From: Mastigias papua
Taxonomy: Eukaryota; Cnidaria; Scyphozoa; Rhizostomeae; Mastigiidae
Direction: 5' to 3'
Assembly (NCBI GenBank): GCA_964019165.1
Contig: OZ025281.1
Coordinates: 695,001-759,000 of the forward strand
Length of the DNA stretch: 64,000 nt
Program-made: the position numbers and the translations under genes
Shown here: positions 27,870 to 64,000 of the stretch, piece by piece
Layout: every line of letters starts with the position of its first letter
Numbering within the stretch: position 1 is the first letter of the stretch
The notes under the pieces: generated by a model
The model's input: only the letters and a program-made list of their open reading frames with translations
What the model was told of the DNA's origin: nothing
Database searches by the model: none

Positions 27870-30800
27870 TCAACCAATTTTGAAAATATAAAATACTGAA
27901 AATGCGTCAAGTACCAACAAATTCTTGTTAATCAATTGTGCTGATGGATTGATGAATTTAAACAGAAAGTGTATTACTATGACATCAATGATGATTATTC
28001 GTAAATTTGACAATGGTAAACTAACAACATGGTAGCAAAATCCAGACTAAATTCTGGGTGACATGTGAGAAACACCTGCTTGTGTACTAGCCAAGTCCAA
28101 TCACGCATTTATAAGGTGATATATTTACTTAATTTTTTATTTACACAGCTTCATTTAGACATCACCAGAAAATTTCATGACCCACTAAAACATTAACCTG
28201 TGATAATATGTACTTGCTATGAAATCACTTCCTCATAATGCTCAGTAATCCGAACAACTTTCTGCACTGTTAACTGGAGTGAAACTCTCATTACATGTTA
28301 TTCCTTTATTTGGTTAAGAAACAGCTAGTCAACCAAAGGGCCATCATCCAAGCGGGCGTTCTTATGGTGTATTCAAAAATCTATCTATCAGTACATAACA
28401 AAGATAGGCGAGAAAAACTGAAAAATTGTAAATTCAATGAAGGGTAGCTTCAGTTGACTTGGCAATGGCTGAGCGTCATGGAACGCAATTTAGGCTATTT
28501 GAATAAGTGAAAATACTCTGAACAAAGCTAACACAAAATTTCCGAGGACAAATGAAACACTACCAGGAAACATTTGTAAGAAAAAGGGAAAGACTTATAC
28601 CAATATACTAGTCTCTACCACTACCAGGCGTTCATTATGCTGCAAATAGGAGCGACCTATATCTAACAAATTGCTAACAAATAAACCAATATTATGATCG
28701 ACCACGCGTGTCCCTGATAACGATGAAAGCTTGCCAGGTAACTGGGAGTTAGTTTATCACCTATGCTAAGACGAGCCAGTTTTAAACCGAGGGTTAAGCT
28801 TGATCAATGTTGAACACTGACTAAGCCAAGCCCCACGTTTGGCAAATAAAGAAAACGTCACCCTAACAATCCCAATGCAACCCAAACCTAGTAACTACCA
28901 CTCGACAAACAATGCAGCAAACATATTTCCTTTCTTCGTTGATATCCGTGTTGATTGTTCTAAGACAATAGCGAACTAACCAGCGACTGCTCATCCTTTT
29001 GTACGGCTGCAGAGGATAGCTATATTTCGATCAGTTTGTGTATGAGTCTCGATAGCAATCAAACGAAGCTCCAAATACACGAGATAAAACACTGGGCTGA
29101 TGTTGATAGTAACCAATAAATCGTTGAGAAAACACTTACCAATATCTCTCAGATAATAATGTTGAGATTGCAATGCTAGCCGCTTCGTCTCCCACCCTAC
29201 TTTTCGTTGTAGGCATTCAAAAGAAAGTCGCAAGGAGTGCATCAATTAGCATACATTATCACAGGGAAACAAAGACTTCTCGCTTGAAATAATGACACGG
29301 AACTGCATTCTAAGCGAACCGTTGCGTTCGTAGGATTAAAACAAGTCTGATTAAAACTGGGTAAAAATGCATACTAGCACCTTTATAAAAGTCATATGAT
29401 CCAATTTCTTGAGATAAAATGCAAAGAAAAATATACACATGTATGAAGCAATGAATCTTCTTCCATAAGGGGCGCTGTCCTAAAAAATGAAGAAGGGGGG
29501 CTGTGCACTAAGGTATTTCCATGGGCTACACTGCCAGACCCAATTTCCCACTCAAATTGTTTAAATTTAATATGCAAATTTTAAACGTAATTGGCAGAAT
29601 AAAGGATTAGTTTATGCTACCAAGTTGGGAAGTCACCAACTTTGGGCATGCTCGTTAGAGCGGAGGCCTGAGCTCCCTAGACTACCCTGCACCTCCCTCT
29701 AAAGCACCCTGTCTTCCTCCACTGATCTATATTCTTGGTCAATTGCACTTCCTTTGGGATACCCAACCTATTCCAGATTATATTAACTTAAGATCCTTTA
29801 GAATAAGTCCCTGCAATACATTAGTTTCTGCCTTCATAATTTTTGCTTACGCTTGCACTTTCTGTCATTAAGGGGCATCTAACTGCCGTTTGCTCGCTAA
29901 ATCTCAGCATAAATCCCAACCAATTGCAACTTGTTCACTGAATGATTCAACCATCCTTCTCTGATAATCATAGCTTAATAGTTGATTTGACTGGAAATAA
30001 ATTTCTATTTTCTCTATGATTTCTAAATATTCAATCTTAATTTTTGTTAGCAAGGTCCATTCAGCATCTCCAAGTTTTCCTGGTTTTAAATTTTAATGGC
30101 AAAAACGTCAATCAAGTGCAGAACTTAACACAAGAGTCATAGCAATAACTTTCAGTATTGAATTCATTTAAGTTGCTTTCTTTATAGATAAAACATGTTT
30201 CACGCGATTACAACTAACATTCAAAAGGTATTTGTTCTAGGAATGAAACTTAAGAATATCAAAGAATGCTGAAAAATCAGTGTGCAATTTCCTCAAATAT
30301 TTCTTTGCAAATCCAATTCTTTCCAAGGGGTGCTAAGCCCCCGGCCCCCTATTTCCACACCCCTACCTACAATCCATTTGATTTCGGTACTTATGACTGT
30401 CATTTCGCATACAAATCTCTACATCCAGAACTTAAGCAATATTCCTATTTGGTTGACTAATTCGTAATAAACTGGCGTTCTGATATTTCAGCTTTCTAGC
30501 ACTCTGTAATTTCTGGATAATAGGACATTCTAAATTTTTGAAGCAATATATCGTTTAGAGGTTGGCCTCCATTTGAGAATCGTGACACGTTCATCATCCC
30601 ATTCATTTTGTCTACGACCTCTTACATATTCATAGAACTTCTGCCAGTAATCATCATTTCCAAGTTTAATTGTTTCAATTTTAGTAATATTGTAGAAAGA
30701 CTGTTCAATAATTTAGAGGGTAATTATGAAGATCGATTGTCAGCGACAATGATTATGATTTTGATAAAAACAAGCGAGAAAAGTTTGACTTTGCCATATG

Positions 30801-32287
30801 CTAGCAGTACAAATGAACAACACAAAGGTAAAAACCTGATGTTGTTTTGAACACCTGCAGCTATTTGCTAAACAAAAATGCATGTTTTTGGGCATCCAGT
30901 GAAGAAAATCGCTTTCATAAGTTGCCTGAAATTAATAGAATTCACTCGCGAACAACAGATGGATCAGATGTAATCTACGTCAGCGATTCATTAATCCAAA
31001 TAATTTCAACACGTAAGATTTTACGGAATTAGAATTTGCGTTTATTTATTATACATTACCAATTTTACTGACTTGAGGGTTTGATCCTAGGGTTTTTATC
31101 TCAGTCCATTTTTGAATGGCTTATTAGAGCTTTTCATTATTTGAATGCCTCTACAAGAACCATTTCATTCAAATAAGATTCCATTTCTATAGAAGGATGA
31201 GTTTTAATCCCTACGTTAGTATTTCAATTAGCAACTTTCATCTGTTCGTAAGAAATATAACCATAATATGAGGTATCAAAAGTCCCACGACATAAAAGGT
31301 ATCCGTTTGTCCAATTGGAAAGTGTCACACCGTTCTTTTCCGTTGGCGTGCCCCCCATATGGGTTTCACACTAACTACAACGGAATTTAAATGCCCCTCC
31401 CTCCCCTTTTGAGGCATTGCGTAAAGGGTGAATGATCCCTTATATGTGTAGGCCACAGGGTTGATATGGCATAGCATACTCCTTGCGGTATCGTTTATGT
31501 ACTTTGTGTTTTTTATTTCTTGTACCCTGAACACTTAGACGTATATATATGTATATATATAAAAAAAAGTGTCACACACAACCTCGATCGCAAAACTGCT
31601 TCATTTTCCACGTCAGATTTAAAGACTGGTTTGGAAAGAAATAAGAGATTTTAGGTGTGGTTTGGTAAGTAGCAAGAGTCAGTTCTTCGAGTAGCCTCAT
31701 TAGCATTTAAAAATGGAATATTCTTCATGAAAAGAAAGAAGAAAACAGTAATTTTTTCGCATTGTTGGCAGTAAACTGTTTCTGGCACAAACTTGAAAGG
31801 GACAAGCAGATTTACCAGGGTCTGATTTAAAATTCTTAACTGGCGTTTCTGATATTTCAGATTTTTTTCCGCACGAAAGTTTTACCTGGAAGGAATTCTG
31901 AAGAAGCGAAGTTTCAGAAGCATTGTTACTGGGAAAATCTAAAACACAGCAGGACTCGAAAAATACGACTGGTGAACGTTGGATCAAGGGCACATGAAAA
32001 ATTCCCTAAAATTTTGGCATCTAAGAGTTCCTATTGAACAGAAAGTCGTCGTACAATTCAAAAAAGCTGTTCAAACTATATTTGGACTAAAGGACAATTT
32101 TAAGACTTATTCTGATTGTCAGAAAAACGAAAAGACAAGAATACTACATAATATAGATTTGCGACTTTAACCATCACATCAGTTCTTTGCTTCCTATCAT
32201 TACGCTATCAAACTGACGGAAAGCCTTATCTTTTTGAAACGTTTCAGAAGTTTTTGTGGGTTCTTATCTTCGTGAGAGAACGCAGAA

Positions 32288-34460
<2,173 letters not shown>

Positions 34461-37400
34461 CAAAGAAGAATTATGGACATTGCAAAGAAGAATGTTGCTG
34501 TGGGAATAACTGATGTGGATTGAAAACTCTCAAGAGGCTGTAGACAAAAGGGGTTCTGTTTTGGCAAGAAGATCACATGTATGACATACGTTCTAATCTA
34601 GCAAATAGACCATTCCAAAGAGACAACAAAGTAGATTCCTTCGAAACGACAAAGAACAGATCCAAGATAAATTCATCGCAGGCACTTTAACTGAAAACTG
34701 CTCACGAATTTCAAATACATTTGTCAATGCGTTGATGACAGAAGTAAGTGAATTGCCAGGCGTAAAGCTAAAGAAAACTACGAAAGCAAACAAACATTCT
34801 TTATGAAATTTAATATTTATAAAACAAGAATACAAGTTGCGTTATTATGGAGGAATACTGAATCAGCTAGAAATTATTAATACACGACGCTTGCTATGTG
34901 AACAGAGCAAGTTTTGCCAGCCAAGAATCTAATGAATCGAGATTGATTAAAAATGTACACAAAGCAAGGTATTGCACGATACGAAAATATGACACGACTT
35001 ACAGCCTGAAATAAATAACACTTTCTATGAGATAATAGGGACTGTCTCCGAACAAATGTAAGCGAATGTTTCTTAATTAAGGAAGCAAAAAATTCATCAG
35101 TCGTGTTAGAAATCATGTAGATAAAACTAGCAACAGATTTTGTACTGAATTTGGCACGAGTTAATAAAAATCGATGAGAAATTCTCATGACGAATGAATA
35201 TTCCATAAATTAGCATAAAATTAATTTTGAACAATGGCTCAACTCATGCACGTCACAAATTATTAAAATGAACACATCTGATTGGTTTATGATAGCAGGC
35301 TTCGCTGTCACAACATATAACGCAAGCTAATAAAAATTTGGAAACAGTTTCTGGTAAAAATTGCGAGAAAAATTGATTTATATAATCTGAAATAATCAAT
35401 TTAGAATAAAGTGCAAAAAATAAAGAAAAAAAGGAACACAATGGTAAAAATTTATTCTGACTTTAAGAACTCAACAAATACGATTACCCCCTGTATCCAC
35501 CCTCTGCCCTAGATGTCCCTTACAACACAGGTTTTCGATCAGCCACACCCTGAAACAAGCAATTCGTTGCTGCGTCCCATCTTAGGTGCCAATTCCCCTG
35601 AAAAGAGCTAATTCTAAACGGGTATAAAATCATCTCTTGAGATTAAATTATTTCTTTATCATATAAAACTTTCTCTATGCGCTTTATAAAACTATCATCA
35701 TTACGATGATAGATCATAAAAATTTACACTTCTCTTGCAAGGACAAAATTCAAATCCAAGGTAAGTTTCGCCATAAAATATCTAAATATGGAGCACTGAT
35801 GTGTATGCATCTCATTCTCCATGATTCCATGAAGGAATTACAAATGCAAATGGATTGCAAAGAATTATTGTTTGGCTTTTCGCTTTAATTGTGTGCAAGG
35901 CAAATAAAACGCAACTGAATTCAGGAAATGAATGATGGCAGAGCTAAAGAGAATGTCCTTGCAAGTTGTATGAAAAAGTTCTGACAAACACAAACGAAGA
36001 AAGACGATGACAATAAATCTTCCCGCCCTAAAAATAAACCAACTGAAAGCTTCTGAAAAATTCATAAATACATCTGAGGACTAAAAGGCAATAAGGGCAT
36101 TTAAGTGTTTCTAGTAAAATTTGAGCATGGGGGGGGGGCGAGGTGGAGCGGGGCGAGGCGGAGCGAGGCGGGGAGCGAAATCTGTTGTGATGAATTCAAG
36201 TTGTGCGGGAACCATTCAAAAACAGTGGAAATGAATCTGCTGATAAAATTCTATTTCATATAAAAATAATAATTGATTTCATATAGTCCTCCTCCACATT
36301 TCACAGAACCAAATCACAACTTGCTGACTGTAAATATAAATAACTTCAGAAACTTTCTGAGGACCTAAAATCCCAACTAATATAACATATAACATTTGCC
36401 CAGAAATACCCCCAAATGCCAAACCCCTTACCTCATATATATTCACTATAAAGATGAGCCATTTGTTGTGTAGCCATGATTATACCCAAAAATAGATCTA
36501 TACAGGAAAATACAAATGTGCTTCTATCGAATAATATAAGTGAAGGAATGGATTCTATACCCTACTAAGGTGCTTGGCTTGACGAATACACCATCTGTAT
36601 TGTGGCACTGAGTTCTCTATAAAGCAAGGGTAGGACAAATCTATCAGCTGACATTTTCTGCCGACACATGCTGCTGTATCTGCTTGCAATGCACATGTTC
36701 CGCGATCGACGATTTGGTACTTTCCACTCTTTGAAATTCGAGCAAAGAGAATGTGATAAGAGTGCTCTATAGTCACGTGATTAATATTGTCACGTGCTGC
36801 TTCATAATCATAGACATCAATTAATCAAATTACGTCATTGCCGCAAAAAAGAATATCGTCCGGCTGACTGACTTTTTCATCGATAGAATATTCTAGAGAG
36901 ATAATCCAAATTCCATCTCGATTTGGATCTCATTTATTAATGTTAAGTCGATTTGATTGAGTTAATATCTACGACAAAAACAAACAAAAATACATTAAAC
37001 AAAAGTTTAATATAGATATAAAGAAAAAACAAACAAAAGTACATTTGGTAAAGGCTAACGAGCATTTTACCCTCTTTCGTCTGACATGACTAAATTTAGA
37101 TGTATCGATGTCAGAGTTTGAAAACAGCAAAAGTCGACACGCTAATATTTTGAGGTTGAAATCCATGAAGAAGGGACGCAACAAAGCGCCAAGAAGCACA
37201 TGAGAGAATAAAGATCTGTACCAGGAATGGAGGGGGGTTGGAGGGAGGGGAAGGGTTGAATTAAAGAGTGGAAATTGAGGATCAACTACTACACCACTGA
37301 CGACAACAAAACATCAAAATATAGAACTCTAATAAACTTAGTAACCATGATAGATACAGGAAATATATATAATAACAAAACTTTCGTCCATTTGTGAAGA

Positions 37401-37515
37401 TTTATTACTTCCAACGATTCAATAAAACCTTACGAATCTCAACGAAGGACTAGTGAGTAGCAGTGAGCATGAAATGAACTGAAATGACAATTGTATGCAA
37501 AAACATACCAGTTAT
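34461..37515. other. Tail-to-tail interval, ankyrin gene and ROCK
   Basis: Contains the 3' ends of the convergent ankyrin gene and ROCK. No further exon supported. A G-rich stretch at 36129-36178 (runs of G with GAGGCGG-type repeats) could form G-quadruplexes. Two GTCACGTG E-box-like sites lie at about 36770 and 36789. The minus frame 36555-36776 is Cys-rich but has no ATG in frame and no recognised domain. Confidence 0.55.
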
Positions 37516-59551
<22,036 letters not shown>

Positions 59552-60346
59552 AGTCCTTCTTTTGACAAAAATCCTTTAACTTTGTTGTCACATCGATCTA
59601 CCGCTTTACTTCTTGTAACAGCCCTAATCCTGGTCTAGCTTCTCAGCCGTTTGTTTCCGAAACAATATGGTTTGTTGAAACACAATTGATGTTTGTTTAA
59701 CTACAATACTTAATATTGTTTCCTCTGACAATCGAATTGCGCCTTCCCAGCACCATGAATCAAGATTTCCAATTTCCCTCCCGCTGTGGTTACTGGCCTA
59801 CGAGCTCTACGGTGCTCCCGATTTCTCCTTTACACTAATAGGTACCCCAAATAGAAACACGCTTGGAATGAGCTGCTCCAATATCTTCAGCCATTTTTTC
59901 GTCAGTTGCAATAACACTTTTGCACTATAAGATCAACCAAATGCCACACTAGTCTGCGTTTCACAATCACTACTTCCAGCCCAAAGATTCGCTCAATGGC
60001 GCACAGTGGTTTTGGGAGTTGCGCTTATCACGTGACGAGGACAAACTTCAATGTTGATCTAAAGAGAAAACAGGAAAAGTAGGAATGAGGAACGACGTCT
60101 CCTACACCCTCGCCACTGATTTTTAAGCACCAGGCCGCTTTAGTTTTACTTTACGTAGCCAAATGTCCCATCAGATACTGGGTAAGGTTCATTACAAGGT
60201 TCTCTTACTTAAGTTCATAGTCCTATAGCCCAAAGAAAATTGAATAGCAATGATTACAGAAATTTGCAGAATGTTATTGAAATGGCTTCAGGAATGCATA
60301 ACTGCCCATACAACAGCAGCAACAAAAACAGAAGGAGCTGGTCAAA
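59552..60346. promoter_or_regulatory. Divergent ROCK/ACOT13 promoter region
   Basis: 795 bp separate the ROCK and ACOT13 start codons, which point away from each other. Both 5' UTRs and promoters must lie here unless there are distal exons. No TATA box could be assigned with confidence. Confidence 0.6.
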
Positions 60347-61598
60347 ATGGCTACTAGATTGAGTCTTATAAGAAGCATGGTAGCTTCAATGAAAGCGTCA
60401 AAAGGTTTTGACAAAGTTTACAAGACGGTAAAGTAGTCCCTTTGAACTTCCATTAAAAGAGTGGTACCTGTCTTTCGAAATTATCTTTTTTGCCTTGTAC
60501 TAGATGATTTTGCTTTTTTCCTTAGGCCTAAATCTACACGAAATCTTTCAAATTTCCCAAAGATGTTTCCTGCTTATGGAGGTTGTATCTAATGCATTGT
60601 AGCTTTTTACAGCTAGATGTTATGCATGCAAGTGAAGGAAGGTGCACTTTAGAATGGAAGATTGAGGACGAGCTGCTGAACATGCAAGGAACAATGCACG
60701 GAGGTTTGATTTCAAGTGTTATCGATACTGCAACTACTATGGCCTTGACAACGACTGGGACAGGAGCAAGGGGTGTCAGTCTCGAGCTGAATATCAGGTA
60801 TATAAATATATATGATTATTGATGATTATTGATTATATGCAAATGTTATTATTTTTGTACTTTTCATGACTAGCAATGATTTATGACTGTTATAGATATG
60901 ATTGCTCAAAAATTTACTGATGATTAATATAATAATACGTATTCTGATAGACATGGTTATTTATGATTGATAGCAAGTATATTGATGATGAGTATAATAT
61001 TTATTTTCATTGAATAAGATGATTGTAATGATCAAGATGATTCATGACTGATGGCAGATGTTTCTTGGTGCTGATTGCAAATCATGATATATGGATTATG
61101 TATTTGAAATAAAACTTATGAGAGTGATACTGCTGATTCATGGTTGTATTAGTGACTAGCACTAGCAGAAGGTGTTTATGATTGAAAGCATGATGACCAC
61201 TGATTAAGGTGATTGTGATAATGGCAACGAAGTGGAGAATCCAAGAAACCCTTTGGATGAGTTCTTCATAATTGAGAAATTAATCAGTTTCATAAAATTT
61301 GAAAAGCTATTCCCCATTTTGGGAGCTCTATTATTCAAGTCACCACCCCAAATCATAGGAATAAATTTTCATCCTTTACTATCATCAACAACTCTTTGGT
61401 CTTCACAGTTACATGAGAGCTGCAAGACTTGGAGAGACTTTGACAATTGAGGCATTCTGCAGAAAAATTGGAAGTACAATAGCATTTACGGAATCAACAA
61501 TAACAAATCAAGATGGGTTGCTCATAGCAACTGGAAAACATACAAAATTCATAGGGACTAAAATTAAAAAGATAGCTGATACAAAATCTGTGAATTAA
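60347..61598 (+). CDS. ACOT13: Acyl-CoA thioesterase 13 (THEM2-like hotdog protein)
   Basis: Exons 60347-60427, 60613-60797 and 61409-61598 give 151 aa (human 140). It is a single hotdog-fold domain of the PaaI/thioesterase group. Residues aligning with those described for human THEM2 are all present at the same numbers: Asn50, His56-Gly57 (in GTMHGG), Asp65 (VIDT) and Ser83 (GVSLEL). The end reads LLIATGKHTKFIG. Known role: hydrolysis of medium/long-chain acyl-CoA as a homotetramer, associated with mitochondria and cytosol. The acceptor of exon 2 is the CAG at 60610-60612, fixed by phase 0 (KVYKT-LDVMHASEG). It is head-to-head with ROCK and tail-to-tail with CSE1L. The longer C-terminal tail (KIKKIADTKSVN) is extra relative to the human protein. 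Confidence 0.95.
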
Positions 61599-62175
61599 TG
61601 CATTCGATTATTCTTTTAATTACTGTAAATCTTTCTAATCACAAGAAACATTTGCAGGAAGCCTCACATCAATATGACAATTAAAACTAAGGAAACAAAA
61701 AATTTGTATTGAGAATGGGGGTTTACTGTTCTGATCGTAAATTCTTGCTTACAGAATGCGATGAAAATGACTCAGAAGTCACATACTAAAGTCAAATGGA
61801 ATATCAAATGAGATTCTAATTGTTTATAATTTCTAAAACATGTAACACATTTACATAAATTCATTGGGAGTGACTTCTTCTAGTTTCAAAAGTCTAAAGA
61901 TGTATACAAAAAGAACCACTCTATTCTGCAGTGTTTTGCTTACAATGCTTTGACTAGTTGTGAAGAGTGAGGTGATAAAAAGTGTGAGGGAATATCCTCT
62001 CATTGGAGCAAGTTTACCATCTGACATTAAATTGGTAAAAAGCCAGGACTTAATGACTTATCAGCACTGTTTCAGTTGTACTTTTTCGAATTGAATATCA
62101 AAGTCCTGTAATGCTGTTTTTGTCCATCTTGAGATTTGCAATGTCAAGTCCTGATATCTGATCCATACATCACCA
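61599..62175. other. Tail-to-tail interval ACOT13/CSE1L
   Basis: Holds the 3' UTRs of the two convergent genes. No other feature seen. Confidence 0.7.
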
Positions 62176-64000
62176 TCATGCAATTGAAACTTGTGCTTGT
62201 GTTAAGTAACCTTGGAGAAATTGTGCAGCTTTTGGTTCTAATCCTTGAGATATCAGTGGCCCCAGCTGAAATAAGGCAAAAATAATGTGGCTTATAAACC
62301 AAGATCCATTGAAATTTGCTTTGCAATGTACTGGCATAATTGGTACTGCGTCCATAAAAGAAATTTCTGTTTTTATAGGATGTAACAACAAATTTTGGAA
62401 GACAAAATATGTGAAAAGTACAAAATGAACAGCCTATGAGGATTAATAACCTGTGGGTAACAAATATATATCATAAAAACAAGAATAACAGAAATGGTCT
62501 TTTACAGACCTTTCCTGGACATGAGAGTGACAGTTTGTACATCTGCTTTGCTAAATACTCCTTAGGATCAGAAACAGTGTGGAATGGGTCATGCTCTTTT
62601 TTCCCTGCAAACATCAGTTCTGAAAATGCTGTTTGATACCCTGAAAGTAGAATAGAAAAATGAATGATATCAATATAAAAACTACACAATCTACTTCAGA
62701 ATGCTTTATCACAAAGAAGCAAAGACGCATGAGTCTTGCTTTACGGACAACAGGACAACAGGGCCATCTTGTGCAAAGCCTATGAGCTTACTGCTTTTAT
62801 GATTATTAGACATATTTTGAATACTACTCTAGTCAAATACATTGGAAATAAATATATATAAAGTCACATATCAAATGATAGAATCAGCAAAAATAACATA
62901 CACAATAAACAATGTTAGTAAAAAAAAGATCACAATTGATATGGCAAAGGATTTCAAAAAAGTTTACCTGGAGTTTCTTCAACATCGATAAAGTGCTCAT
63001 CATCAGGAATTGAGTCATCCTCTGGTAATTCAAAGAATCCAATCAAAGCTTGTAGCAGCTGCGGCCTAAGAGTCATGATGATTTTGTGTAAATAAATAAC
63101 AATTTAACACATATTAAATCAATAAAATATGTAACAGGAAAGAAAGAGCATAAAATATATATATTATTAGTTATCTATTTGTATATCAATTCTTCAGCTA
63201 TGAAAGTCTATTGTCTCCAACATTCAAAAATGATAGTTGGAAAAATAAAATTGAAAAATGCTCAAAAGGAATAAGTATCCTTAGCAAGGAACTCATGTTA
63301 AAATAATGAAAAATATTTGGCATTTATCTTAATAATATTTTCTACTTATTAACCTCACTAGTTGCAACAAAATAAAGATACACTCTCATATTATATGATG
63401 TTTGGAAGAAAGATGTTAAAATTAACACAAAACTCTACAAACAAACTATGACATCACAATTTAGTGAATTATTCTAAGATAGAATAAAATGCAGCAACAA
63501 ACCAAAAACTCAAGTATTTTTCAAGCATTGATGGCACTTCTGTTAATAACTTTACAGTACCAATAGCACAAATCTTTTTCTCAGTAGGTCCAATCACCTG
63601 TAAATTTACAAAAAAGTATTCAAATCAGAATCTCATCCAGATAGAAGTTGATGTGTTGTGAGTCACCGCTGTACTCATGACATGTTGTAGACTATTGTTC
63701 TTGGTCACAGGGAGCCTAGAACACCAATGGATTAGAAAATTCAATTAAACCATGCAACAAGGACAACCTAAAAACACATTATGCTAAGAATAACTTTGAA
63801 GGTCTTAACAGAAGCAACCAACAAAAGGTAGCCACATGCCACTGGTTGATCAGGGGTGACAATGATGTAAGAGATTGCTGAAATAACAAAGGAACCAACA
63901 TGGATTCCATTAAAATGTTATAAATATGTCACATTTATAAAAACAATCCTCGAATGAAATACTTTTTGTAAATCTTGAATCAAAAGCTTTTCAACAACCA
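62176..64000 (-). CDS. CSE1L: Exportin-2 (CSE1L/CAS), C-terminal part
   Basis: Five minus-strand exons: 63963-64000 (runs off the window), 63503-63597, 62968-63065, 62510-62640 and 62176-62265, all with agreeing phases. The peptide matches the C-terminus of CSE1L in order: VVEKLLIQDLQK, then TEKKICAIGTVKLLTEVPSM, then PQLLQALIGFFELPEDDSIP and DDEHFIDVEETPGYQTAFSE, LMFAGKKEHDP, and last PKAAQFLQGYLTQAQVSIA. Known role: RanGTP-dependent export receptor that returns importin-alpha from nucleus to cytoplasm. These are the last HEAT repeats and the C-terminal tail. The remaining roughly 80 percent of the gene lies beyond the right edge. Confidence 0.96.

Noticed and set aside
31700..31993. 97-aa minus-strand open frame upstream of the ankyrin gene
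   Set aside because: No family resemblance, ordinary composition for chance open frames in AT-rich DNA, and it overlaps the likely promoter of the ankyrin gene.
36555..36776. Cys-rich minus-strand frame (TCALQADTAACVGRKC...) that looks like a small secreted protein
   Set aside because: No ATG in frame, no signal peptide, no recognisable domain and no splice partner. It lies in the ROCK/ankyrin 3' interval.

Overview
This is an AT-rich metazoan nuclear window. Genes are interrupted by many short introns with GT/AG ends, exons are small, and long (TA)n arrays are frequent. Splicing was done by eye against remembered animal protein families; every multi-exon model closes with consistent intron phases. 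The lineage is an invertebrate. Evidence for that is a single intact ROCK, one hippocalcin/neurocalcin-type sensor and Penelope-like repeat debris. I cannot fix the phylum from the sequence alone.

Layout. 1-5.4 kb: no confident gene. 5.4-10.9 kb: two tandem LITAF-domain genes on +. The first has no recognisable first exon; the second is complete at 151 aa. A (TA)n-flanked inverted repeat lies between them. 11-14.5 kb: non-coding with diverged duplications. 14.5-21.1 kb: a complete 191-aa hippocalcin/neurocalcin-like EF-hand gene on -, with a 5.7-kb first coding intron full of microsatellites. 21.1-32.3 kb: no convincing gene; it holds a 12-bp minisatellite and simple repeats. 32.3-34.5 kb: a 145-aa ankyrin-repeat gene (ANKRD66-like) on +, whose only intron carries a perfect 120-bp inverted repeat embedded in TA microsatellites. 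37.5-59.6 kb: a complete 42-exon Rho-associated kinase gene (ROCK, 1379 aa) on -. 60.3-61.6 kb: a complete ACOT13/THEM2 thioesterase (151 aa) on +, head-to-head with ROCK. 62.2 kb to the end: the C-terminal part of CSE1L/exportin-2 on -, running off the window.

The genes are unrelated housekeeping or signalling genes: endosomal membrane adaptors, a myristoylated calcium sensor, a cytoskeletal kinase, an acyl-CoA thioesterase and an importin-alpha recycling factor. They do not form a pathway. The most unusual content is repeat-derived. Two different inverted-repeat elements sit inside (TA)n arrays. Both carry a CTGAWGA - hairpin - GAAAC arrangement that recalls the hammerhead-like core of Penelope-like retroelements, and a third, looser match lies at 12.65-12.71 kb.
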